NCBI GenBank assembly: GCA_949775045.1
Contig: OX459105.1
Location: 16,443,353 to 16,507,352, forward strand
Origin: Metridium senile
Taxonomy: Eukaryota > Cnidaria > Anthozoa > Actiniaria > Metridiidae
DNA length: 64,000 nucleotides
Direction: 5' to 3'
A program made the translations under genes and the position numbers. Below are positions 32,750 to 42,539 of the stretch, one piece after another. Below the pieces are notes generated by a model. That model was given only the letters and a program-made list of their open reading frames with translations, did no database searches and was not told where the DNA came from. How positions within the stretch are numbered: the first letter of the stretch is position 1; the number at the start of each line of letters is the position of its first letter.

Positions 32750-33380
32750 GTAGTTTTACATCACAGTGATACATAGTCTATGGAAGAGCGTGAACAAAGT
32801 CATGTAAGAAGCCGCGTTTATTTATTGCAAGGGGGAATATCTAAGTAGTTTTACATCACAATGATACATAGTCTATGGGAGAGCGTGAACAAAGTCATGT
32901 AAGAAGCCGCGTTTATTTATTGCAAGGGGGAATATCTAAGTAGTTTTACATCACAATGATACATAGTCTATGGAAGAGCGTGAACAAAGTCATGTAAGAA
33001 GCCGTGTTTATTTATTACAAGGGGGAATATCTAAGTAGTTTTACATCACAGTGATACATAGTCTATGGAAGAGCGTGAACAAAGTCATGTAAGAAGCCGC
33101 GTTTATTTATTGCAAGGGGGAATATCTAAGTAGTTTTACATCACAGTGATCCATAGTCTATGGAAGAGCGTGAACAAAGTCTAAGTAGTTTTACATCACA
33201 ATGATTCATAGTCCGTGCGTATATAACGTCATGTAAGAAGCCGCGCGCGTTTATTTATTGCAAGGAAGTAAACGATCTTATTGGGCAATACTAAGTAGTT
33301 TTACATCACAGTGATCCATAGTATATGGATGTGCATGAATAAAGTCATGTAACAAGCCGCGTCTATTTATTACCCATTAT
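32750..33380 (+). repeat. 95-bp tandem array, about 7 copies
   Basis: CTAAGTAGTTTTACATCACA recurs at 32,756, 32,841, 32,936, 33,031, 33,126, 33,181 and 33,291. The first four full units are nearly identical and the distal ones diverged, with a deletion at 33,181. Confidence 0.95.
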
Positions 33381-34361
33381 ATCATCTACTTCCTTGTTTA
33401 TTTCTTGATATTGGTCTTTGTTTGCTAGACGTGAATAAATCACCACAGGGGTCATAGTGTGTCAAGTGCATGAGCTAAGAATAACTGCATTGAGTGGACT
33501 GTTTTTAGTAGAGACTAGAGTGGCTGATAAAGAATAAACTGCGCAATCGAGCTTTTATAGCCAATGCAATTAAGTCGTCTTTACATTAGAATATTTAAGA
33601 AGAATTAAGATATAGAACTAGAAATATTGACAGTTAATTTTCCCAACTGAGACTAGAATCTTATGTTCGAACTAGCTCTTTCACGATTTCAAAGTTGACA
33701 TTTTTTCCAAAGAATATAATTACCCTAATGTTTGAAATAGAAATAGAAACTAGCGAGTAAACTAGTATATAGGCTGCGTCGGTGTTTGATATAAACGATA
33801 GGTAATGTAATGAAATGTCTGTTTGAAACGTCAGTAAGTAACGCTCTTATTTACCGTACGTAAGTTACCATGTTTACACCAATTAACGCCCGAAACATCA
33901 ATAAGAAACACCTGCTAAAGTGACCATTTTAACTTTAACTGTTACAATAAAGCACCAAATTAGGTTTGAATCTCACAAATGTTTCATTCTTCCATGACGA
34001 TACAACAACGCAAATCCGACTCCGTTTATTCACAAATCATTACCTCTAAAAGTATCCGCTCAAGAAACACGCACATTCTAAGGCCATATTTTCACGTGAA
34101 TATCTGCAATAATTGCCCTACTATTGACGTCATAGCAGTGGATTTGACATTCCTTTCTGCCGTTACATTGTAGAATAACCCTTGTATAGTTATGTACCCT
34201 TTGGCTATATAAACATGAACTTGGCTAGACCATGTGGTTCTATAGGTCAAACGGACGGATTAGGTGCGTACCGTGGACGAACAAGTTTACTAATGTCCTT
34301 TAATTAGGTGGGGGAATTGACATCATAGACGTATCGGCAGTGAAATCTTGAACACTTTTTC
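33381..34361. other. Unassigned intergenic sequence with a family A fragment
   Basis: 33,745-33,830 holds AAACTAGCGAGTAAACTAGT and GTGTTTGATATAAACGATAG (family A). A 64-codon frame at 33,979 is not convincing. Confidence 0.5.
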
Positions 34362-34693
34362 AGATCTTTTATAGGTTTTTCATGGGCTTTTCATGGACTT
34401 TTCATAGGCTTTTTCATAGGCTTTTCATAGGCTTTTCATAGGATGTTCATAGACTTTTCATAGGCTTTTTCATAGGTTTTTCATAGGTTTTCCATGCATA
34501 GGCTTTTTCATAGGCTTTTCATAGGGCTTTCATAGGCTTTTTCATAGGCTTTTCATAGGGCTTTCATAGGCTTTTTCATAAGGCTTTCATAGGCTTTTTC
34601 ATAGGCTTTTCATAGGGTGTTCATAGGCTTTTTCATGGGCTTTTTCATAGGCTTTTTCATAGGGTGTTCATAGGGTATTCATATAGGCTTTTC
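34362..34693 (+). repeat. 12-14-bp array CATAGGCTTTTTC
   Basis: About 25 imperfect copies of TTCATAGGC(TT)TTT, the same motif as the intron 11 array. Confidence 0.9.
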
Positions 34694-35277
34694 TTCTTTT
34701 GTTCTCTTCTATCTATCTTTTATTTACTTCTTCCTTTTATTGTTCTACCTTCCTTTTCTTTCTTTCTTTCCTTCCATCCACTTCCCTTCGCGTTCTTTAT
34801 CTCTCTCCCTGTTTTAAATCCATAATCACCATTACCGTATATAGAACGCTTCTCAGTGTTTCTCGTTATTATCACTGTTGCCATCATTAGTAAGCGAGCA
34901 TGTTGTAGCGAGACTAAAGTCTCCAGCAGTTCGAACAGAGCAACCTGCAGTGATTGTCATCCAAACTATGTATTAATGCTTTGTATAATGTTTTAATGTA
35001 TGTTATTAATTGACTTGCACAATTGGCACGGATAACCCTTGCTCCTGCTTCCTTCCTTCCTATTCATTTATTCCATTGTAATTACATTTGTAGACTTTGT
35101 AGTTCGAATTTCAATTCATGAAAGGAACTTTCTCACTTAGCAGCTAATCGACCTAATCATATTCAATCATATATCTTACTTATTGTGCTTTCGTTTTATT
35201 AAGCCAAAGCAAAGCTTGGCGGTCATTTGTAAATGATTAGCTGCTTCGTTTGAATAGTCTATTGAAGGTTGGAGTGT

Positions 35278-35700
35278 AATCTATCGTTTGATAGTTTCCT
35301 TCCTTCCTTTTGTAGTATATCTCCTTCCTTCCTCTCCTTTCTATATTGTTGTATTTCTTTGTTATCTATTGTTACAGTCATTACTCCTTCCCTTTGTAGA
35401 ATATCTTCCTTCCTGCCTGGCCTTATACTATTGTTGTATTTCTTTGTTATCTATTCGGTCACACCGATAACTCCAAAGTTTCCTACCTTCCTTTTGTAGA
35501 ATATCTCCCTTCCTTCCTCTCCTTTCTATATTGTTGTATTTCTTTGTTATCTATTGTTACAGTCATTACTCATTCCCTTTGTAGAATATCTTCCTTCCTG
35601 CCTGGCCTTATACTATTGTTGTATTCTTTGTTATCTATTGTTACATTTATTACTCGAAAGATTCCTTTCTTTCTTGGTTAAGGTTGTAGTATTTTCCTTG
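35278..35700 (+). repeat. Tandem repeat of about 110-120 bp, three to four copies
   Basis: CCTTCCTTTTGTAGAATATC, TTCCTTCCTGCCTGGCCTTA or TCTCCTTTCTATATTGTTGT, then ATTTCTTTGTTATCTATTGT recur three times. Confidence 0.85.
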
Positions 35701-36990
35701 CATACGTTTGTCTAGCTAGCTCTTCAATTTGTAATTTCAGTAATAAAAAATAATAAAATCTTTTAAACTAAGGTACACGAAATAAGTGTAAAAACACTAA
35801 TATATGTTATCTGTTTGTTAGTAGTGAAGAATTCTTGGCAACAAATCCAGGGTTCATGGATGAAACCACAAACACTAGTGTTATGTATGTCAAAGATTAA
35901 ATGTGCGCGAACAAGTAGTACCATATTTAGTACATATTCTATTTATAGAAAAATCAAGGCTTTAAATCCAGTAGCTATATATACAATCATTGGGTATAAT
36001 TGATAAATTATTAGAATCACATGGCTCCCACAATGCACCAGAACTATCAATTGGATTTTAGTGTCATTAATTTATTAATTGATTGAATATTTTAGAGGAT
36101 AGGTACGTAATATAATGAAATTTGTAACACCGTAAACTTTACTGACATTTCGTTTTTTACGGTGTTACAAATTTCATTCTATTACCTATCGTTTATATCA
36201 AACACCGACACAGCCTATACTCGTTTACTCGCTTGTTTCCAATAATATTTCTGAGGTTATCATAATAACCAAAATAATATTTATACATCCATTGTTCGTG
36301 TCCAAAATACCTTGCAATCTTCCCACAATGCACCGAAGTTATCCTATATAAATTTGTGACATAACTTTTCCAAACGCTGTACCTGAATTCTTTCCGTGTT
36401 ATCACAGTATCCAAACAAAACCATTTAAGCTAGGTTGTTTGAATGTGATATGTTTCTGTTGCAAAGAGATTAGGCGGGCTTTCCAAATATACTGCATTTT
36501 AAATCCCATCACTAGCCCGCAGGGTTTGTCATTAACATGACTCCACGTACAGCGTGTCTTGGATGAAGTCGGACCAAGCCTGTCATCGTGGTTATACATC
36601 GGTGAAATGTACATACGGAAACCAAAACATATTGATTCTATAATGATCAGGGACTAGTCAAAGGTGTACATTACTAGCCTTGGTGTACGTGAATTGCCGC
36701 AGACGTTGGTGGAAATATATTCAGAGTCAATATGGTTCCAACATTCGAATTAGTAACAAGTAGCAATCGCCGTAATCGTGATAACAGAACTAAGAAGTTA
36801 TAACATGATCATCTATTCGAGAACTCTTAATCAGCATGGTTCCATATGGTTCGATTACAAGTCAACTGCCCTGAAGAGGTGGAAGAACTTACAAGACAAA
36901 ACAGGCTAAAAACACATATAGACAGCATAACAAGAAAAACATACCATTTAATTGATGAATAAGAATAATAATCAATCAGAAACTGTATAG
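35701..36990. other. Unassigned, with a head-to-head family A pair at 36,103-36,240
   Basis: GAAATTTGTAACACCGTAAA is followed by TTTACGGTGTTACAAATTTC, so two family A parts meet in opposite orientation. Nothing else is recognised. Confidence 0.55.
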
Positions 36991-37004
36991 CCTAAAGAAA
37001 ATAG

Positions 37005-37326
37005 TGTATTATTCTGTCTCAGTCATTGTTATTAATAAGATATGGGAACGCAACTCCGACCGGAGCCTTCTCCGGCACGAAGTAGCGGAGGGCAAAATAG
37101 TCTGCCCCTGCACCCCGGCTGAACTCTGGGCGGGAGGGTGGGCGCGATGTCCACTTCGGTCTTCGACTGATTGACCAAGTAATGCATGCAAGGCGTCGTT
37201 TTAATTTATACCCACCCCGAACCAATCAGAGTCGTTTATTTTCCCGCCAGAGACCATTTCTTCGTGGGAATGTGTTATAAATAACATTCCTTCAACATAA
37301 TATACATATTCAATGACTTTGCATAG
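37005..37326 (-). repeat. First 322-bp B-M-A unit of the element
   Basis: Identical by eye to 37,327-37,648. The junction GCATAG|TGTATT between units is what a circularised or tandem element would give. M (37,058-37,143) contains the hairpin CCGGAGCCTTCTCCGG and a 17-bp inverted match to 40,224-40,241. Confidence 0.9.
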
Positions 37327-37648
37327 TGTATTATTCTGTCTCAGTCATTGTTATTAATAAGATATGGGAACGCAACTCCGACCGGAGCCTTCTCCGGCAC
37401 GAAGTAGCGGAGGGCAAAATAGTCTGCCCCTGCACCCCGGCTGAACTCTGGGCGGGAGGGTGGGCGCGATGTCCACTTCGGTCTTCGACTGATTGACCAA
37501 GTAATGCATGCAAGGCGTCGTTTTAATTTATACCCACCCCGAACCAATCAGAGTCGTTTATTTTCCCGCCAGAGACCATTTCTTCGTGGGAATGTGTTAT
37601 AAATAACATTCCTTCAACATAATATACATATTCAATGACTTTGCATAG
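37327..37648 (-). repeat. Second 322-bp B-M-A unit of the element
   Basis: A tandem copy of the preceding unit. It is followed directly by the B copy (37,649-37,701) that leads into the internal region, where the match stops after AACGCAACTCC. Confidence 0.9.
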
Positions 37649-37856
37649 TGTATTATTCTGTCTCAGTCATTGTTATTAATAAGATATGGGAACGCAACTC
37701 CTCCCTTCGTTCTCTCACCCTTAGGACGCAAAGACATGACTAATCCTCAATGAACACAATACTTATTTATTTATTTATCACTTGAATTATATCGTAATCA
37801 CCCTTGTTCTTCCCAATCCTTATACATCAAAATCCCCGTAAATCAAACCAGCCTAG

Positions 37857-38298
37857 CTAAGGAAATGCCCTTGCAAAACCCTTTAACTGGTCCATAAATC
37901 TATATCCAAAACCCACACTACTGTCCAAGTTAGCCAGTTTGGCTGTCGGTCCTGCAGGATTAACCACTTGTCCTACCTTTATATAATGCAATGCTGTCTT
38001 ACTACTTTTCCAGCCCACATGGTCCTTAATTACACCAACTAATGCCATTGAAATGGCTGCTCCGCTCCTAAAGCCATGCAGGGTGAATTTGTTCATTAGA
38101 TAGAGAACCCTTTATATCTGTCACGTAAGCATTTAACCTAGCCTGCGCTGCCAGTGGTTCAAGCGCTCTTGTGGTTATCAAACCCTCCTTCGATAACGCA
38201 AAGTACCCCGTCAAAACATCCACTGACAAAGATCTACAAATGTTGAAATATAAATCTAAACCGCGTGAACTGGGTATACAATACTGTTTGAGCCCATC
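37857..38298 (-). pseudogene. Tyrosine recombinase, C-terminal catalytic part, frameshifted
   Basis: Two adjoining minus-strand frames give one recombinase core. The first (38,298-about 38,100) reads DGLKQYC, then LDLYFNICRSLSVDVLTGYF and ARLNAYVTDIKG. The second (about 38,096-37,857) reads FTLHGFRSGAAISMALVGV, then HVGWKSSKTALHYIKV. The HxxR box (HGFR), HVGW and the presumed nucleophile Tyr in ALHYIKV are the hallmarks of DIRS/Ngaro recombinases. A single shift near GGTTCTCTATC separates the frames, and a stop lies just upstream at 38,299-38,301. It therefore looks non-functional unless frameshifting or an error explains it. Confidence 0.8.
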
Positions 38299-38871
38299 TT
38301 AAGTGCAAAAACATTTGAGTTGCCAATCAAACAGAAGGGTGGAAAACATATGGATTACACAGGTCCAGGCATTCGATCTTGAAGGCACAACTACGTAGAC
38401 AACTCAGGAACGTTACCCTTAGACAGTATATCCTCTACGGGCAAGAAGGTAGCACCTCCCCCCGGACAGGGATCCCATCCATAGATAACATATGGTCAAA
38501 GTTACGATCAGCAAACTCCCATTGAGTAATCATAAACCTGGGGCAAACCTCTACTCGACGTCGTTTGCTCTATATAATGGAACAAAGAAAAACTAATCAC
38601 TATCACTAATCCCGTGATAAAACACTGAAATGCCCCCCAAAAGGATGGGATCCCTGACCAGGAGGGAGTAACCACCACGCCCACGTGAAAGCGGAACGCA
38701 ACACAAGCAGCCCAGATGAGAGGCGAGCCTATGCGAGTTACTCTCCCTAATCCAGGACGAAAAAAGTTATCAACCCGAAGATAAAACAAATAAAATAACA
38801 ACCGAAAGAAGTTAATTTAATAACATTCAAACAATTCAGCTAGAAGCAAACCATTCATTGATTTCAATTTT

Positions 38872-39177
38872 TTACAAATCCGATGAAATAAGACAGTCTA
38901 TCGGCGAGGGCCCTGTCCCCTTGCTTGCCCTCTTCCTTGCTCCCCTCTCATGCGAGCATAACAGTTCCTCTGGTAATGGCCAAAACCATTGCAATAATAG
39001 CATTAAGCTTGAACTCTGATATGGCTTCAATCTTATCATTCCCCGCGATGAGTCACGATCCCTTTTAGCCAGAGTTGCCTTGTCAACCTGTGACAACCTC
39101 TTGAAGACCTCCTCTTGGTCTTTATTCCCAAGCAAACCCGCTATAAAATACTTGAACTGTTCGTCAGGGACGGTCAT
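38872..39177 (-). CDS. Small ORF inside the retroelement, unknown
   Basis: 101 codons starting MTVPDEQFKYFIAGLLGNKD, with a charged middle (KATLAKRDRDSSRG) and a hydrophobic patch LMLLLQWFWPLPEELL. I recognise no domain. It sits where gag or RT remnants would be expected, between the minisatellite and the recombinase, and could be a relic of the element's own coding region. Confidence 0.35.
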   Translation of the reverse strand: MTVPDEQFKYFIAGLLGNKDQEEVFKRLSQVDKATLAKRDRDSSRGMIRLKPYQSSSLMLLLQWFWPLPEELLCSHERGARKRASKGTGPSPIDCLISSDL

Positions 39178-39189
39178 TTTCTCTCTGAT

Positions 39190-40015
39190 AAACGTTAGTC
39201 ACGCTCACGGACTCTTTCAATTATACTTTCCAACAAAAAACAAAAAACCATAAACTACAGTCACGTTCACGGACTCCTTTATTTATGCTTTTAAACAAAC
39301 CCGTAAGCATTTCGCTTTACATACCATAAACTATACAGTCACGCTCACGGACTACTTCAATGATACTTTCCAACAAAAACCGTAAGCATTTTACTTTACA
39401 GACCATCAACCACAGTCACGTTCACGTTCACGGACTACTTCCTTTATACTTTTAGACAAGCACCATAATCATTTCGCTTTACATACCATAAACTACAGTC
39501 ACGTTCACGGACTACTTCATTTATACTTTTAGACAAGCACCATAATCATTTCGCTTTAAATACCATAAACTACAGTCACGTTCACGGACTACTTCATTTA
39601 TACTTTTAGACAAGCACCATAATCATTTCGCTTTACATACCATAAACTACAGTCACGTTCACGGACTACTTCATTTATACTTTTAAACAAGCACCATAAT
39701 CATTTCGCTTTACAGACCATAAACCACAGTCACGTTCACGGACTACTTCATTTATACTTTTAAACAAGCACCATAATCATTTCGCTTTACATACCATAAA
39801 CTACAGTCACGTTCACGGACTACTTCATTTATATACTTTCAAACAAACACCATAATCATTTCGCTTTGTACAAATCATTAACTACAGTCACGTTCACGGA
39901 CTCCTTTATTTTTACTTTCGACAAACAAACCCGTAAGCATTTTACTTTAAACTCCATAAAACTGCAGTCACGTTCACGGCCTCTTCCCTTTAGACTTTTA
40001 AACAAAAAACACAAC
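39190..40015 (-). repeat. About 78-bp minisatellite inside the retroelement, about 10 copies
   Basis: CAGTCACGTTCACGGACTAC followed by TTCATTTATACTTTTA, AACAAGCACCATAATCATTT and CGCTTTACATACCATAAACT. CAGTCACG starts at 39,258, 39,336, 39,413, 39,495, 39,573, 39,650, 39,726, 39,803, 39,884 and 39,964. Central copies are nearly identical and edge copies diverged. Confidence 0.92.
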
Positions 40016-40074
40016 CGCGAAAAAAAACAATTATCCTAAACTAAGCATCAAATGAAAGATCACTTCGTCTAAAC

Positions 40075-40299
40075 TTACTTCGGGTCGAGCCTCAGCATGC
40101 TCGCCTCAACCTCTGGAGGAATCACTGCAGGATTTTGAGCTTGAACTGGCGGATTCGCATTAACTAAAGCTTCAACAGCGCCAGGATCCGGCAAAGGAAC
40201 TTGGTTATCATCCATCTCAAAAACGTTCAGCCGGGGTGCAGAAAACAACACTTGAGCGATGTCCACTTCGGTCTTCGACTGATTGACCAAGTAATGCAT
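40075..40299 (-). CDS. Short gag-position ORF of the retroelement
   Basis: 74 codons, beginning MHYLVNQSKTEVDIAQVLFS inside repeat A and running on as EMDDNQVPLPDPGAVEALVN, Pro/Ala-rich. It is the first ORF after the left terminal repeat, the usual place of gag in Ngaro-type elements. No zinc knuckle is seen; the assignment is by position only. Confidence 0.4.
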   Translation of the reverse strand: MHYLVNQSKTEVDIAQVLFSAPRLNVFEMDDNQVPLPDPGAVEALVNANPPVQAQNPAVIPPEVEASMLRLDPK

Positions 40300-40438
40300 G
40301 CAAGGCGTCGTTTTAATTTATACCCACCCCGAACCAATCAGAGTCGTTTATTTTCCCGCCAGAGACCATTTCTTCGTGGGAATGTGTTATAAATAACATT
40401 CCTTCAACATAATATACATATTCAATGACTTTGCATAG

Positions 40439-40720
40439 TTTACAAGGGAAGTTGATGAAACTGGGTGAACACGAAAATTAATTTCCTTTACTATCGGTTT
40501 ACTTATGGGAGTAGGGTGGGGCTATACAATTTCTATATGTAAAAAAGACATTTTGTATTGTCCGAAATATAGCCTAAAGAAAATAGTTAACAAGGGAAGT
40601 TGAAACTCCACAAGGTAAACGCGAACATTAATTTCCTTCGCTATCGGTTTACTTAGGCCGAAAGGGTTTTCTCCACAATGTTTATATGTCAAAAAGAAAT
40701 TTTGTCTTGTCCGAAATATC
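40439..40720 (+). repeat. Tandem duplication flanking the retroelement
   Basis: Two units of about 145 bp share ACAAGGGAAGTTGA, TTAATTTCCTT and CTATCGGTTTACTTA. The end of the first unit (TATAGCCTAAAGAAAATAG, 40,568-40,586) equals the sequence left of the element (36,987-37,004), so the insertion lies in this repeat. Confidence 0.85.
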
Positions 40721-40803
40721 CCGATAATTATTTTAATCTCGTGTTTTTTAAATGAAGACATTTTTGGTATCCATCTGTTGTCTGCTACGTATATAAGCGA
40801 CAT

Positions 40804-41255
40804 GTCTGCGGTGTCTTTAATGTGGCACTATGTAACTATACTGAAAACACAAGGAATTGTTAAACTGACTGATGCAAGATAGTTTCTTCGCGCGTGAAAA
40901 GTATAGCTTTTTAGCAAAATAGCTTTGCCCACGTGGAGTGAATGTTCTTATATACATCGCAGAGAAAAGATTTTTGCATTGTATTTCAACTGGAAGATTA
41001 TATAAAGAACACATTCTTCTTGGTAATATTGCTGTATATACTTTGATACTCAGTGCAAAACGAGCTCTTAAACAGCCGTCTGAGAATTTGTGTTACTTGT
41101 GAAACCGACAAAAACCGCACGGCTCTGTTACGGCACGATATGATTGCCGCAAGAAGCTGTAATCGTCACTACGGACATGCTATGGCACGCACGAATGGCG
41201 GCGCGCGGTCTAGGCCCGTGCCATACTTATCAAAGCCATAATAAGCCTTTTTTTT
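40804..41255. other. No feature supported
   Basis: Short open frames only; no repeat, motif or splice context recognised. Confidence 0.4.
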
Positions 41256-41259
41256 TACT

Positions 41260-41465
41260 CCCACGAAGGGCAACATTTTCGACGGTGTTACAAATTTCAT
41301 TCTATTACCTATCATTTATATCAAAAAACGACGCAGCCTATACTAGTTTACTCGCTAGTTTCTATTTCTATTTTTTACGGTGTTACAAATTTCATTCTAT
41401 TACCTATCATTTATATCAAAAAACGACGCAGCCTATACTAGTTTACTCGCTAGTTTCTATTTAAT
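41260..41465 (+). repeat. Two tandem family A 3' halves
   Basis: ACGGTGTTACAAATTTCATT to TAGTTTACTCGCTAGTTTCT occurs twice, about 95 bp apart. Confidence 0.85.
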
Positions 41466-42199
41466 TAGCCATAATAAGGGACCGACCATCAGCCGGATAT
41501 TTGAGTGGGATTGGGTATGTTTTGGTGCAGTATGTTTTCGTCCTCGAGGCTGTCCAAGATTCCTTTTTCTGCTTTGAACGATATTTTGTTTAATTGTTGT
41601 GCACGATATATCTAACATAATAGTTCGTCCCAAAAATAGACTTATAATAATAATAATAATGATTTATAAAGCTCTATATTGCAGTGAAACAACTGAAATT
41701 AACGAACTATTTACAATATCTAAAGCTAATATATTTAATATATAATATTTAAAAACTATTTATCGTCAAAATGATTATAACAGTGAATGTCCTCAGGTCT
41801 CAGTACTGTATTCTTTAAGCATTATTGTAAGACATGGCTAAGTACGTAGTATATCTTTATTGAATGAATTTATTCTAAAAACACGTGCACTAAAAGCTAG
41901 AAACACTTTCGCAGGACTATAGTACACTATGTATTGTCTGTGATTCAAGGTTGTTTTTTATTTTTATTTTTTTTGGTATTCGATGTATTAGTCCTACGAC
42001 TTTCAACTCTTCATTAATACTCATACTTAGTATGATAAAAGTTATTAACACTAGCACAGGACTATAGGCCGTACATGTGTTGCGATTCAAGGTTTTTTAA
42101 TTATTTTTGGTATTCGATGTATTTTGTAATGTCCTGTACTGAGAATACAGAACTACGTGCACTGAAAGTTAGAAACACTATAACGCAGGACTATAATAC

Positions 42200-42530
42200 A
42201 CTTTTTTATTGTCTGTGATGCAAGGTTGTTTTAATTTTTTTGGTATTCAATGTATTTTATTATTATTGTCTGTGATGCAAGGTTGTTTTTTTTTGGTATT
42301 CAATGTATTTTATTATTATTGTCTGTGATTCAAGGTTTTTTTTTTTTTGGTATTCGATGTATTTTATTATAATTGTCTGTGATGCAAGGTTGTTTTTTTT
42401 GGTATTCAATGTATTTTATTATAATTGTCTGTGATGCAAGGTTGTTTTTTTTTTGGTATTCAATGTATTTTATTATAATTGTCTGTGATTCAAGGTTTTT
42501 TTTTTTTGGGTATTCGATGTATTTTGTAAT
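42200..42530 (+). repeat. About 55-bp tandem array, 6 copies
   Basis: ATTGTCTGTGAT(G/T)CAAGGTT then a T-run, GGTATTC(A/G)ATGTATTTTATT. Earlier single copies lie at about 41,934 and 42,080. Confidence 0.9.
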
Positions 42531-42539
42531 GTACTGTAA

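Larger units (their letters stand above)
37005..40438 (-). mobile_element. Ngaro/PAT-like tyrosine-recombinase retroelement with split direct repeats, degenerate
   Basis: On the + strand the order is B-M-A, B-M-A, then B-internal-A. A is 183 bp (37,144-37,326; 37,466-37,648; 40,256-40,438), B is 53 bp (37,005-37,057; 37,327-37,379; 37,649-37,701) and M is 86 bp. Read on the minus strand this is A1-ORFs-B1A2-M-B2 plus one more A-M-B unit, the split-direct-repeat plan of Ngaro/PAT elements. The recombinase lies at the 3' end as in that group. No reverse transcriptase or RNase H is visible in the 2,554-bp internal part, so it is probably non-autonomous or internally deleted. The copies look almost identical, which suggests recent activity. 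Confidence 0.8.

Noticed and set aside
37005..37648. Repeat as an LTR pair of a Gypsy/Copia element
   Set aside because: No TG..CA ends, no target duplication, no primer-binding site; the A and B parts are split around the interior and a tyrosine recombinase is present.
37857..38298. Recombinase as a Crypton
   Set aside because: Cryptons lack split direct repeats; the A-internal-B-A-B plan fits Ngaro/PAT better. A genome search would settle it.
38508..38801. 97-codon minus-strand frame in the retroelement
   Set aside because: Hydrophobic and without motif. It overlaps the expected 3' part of an RT region but shows no RT signature.
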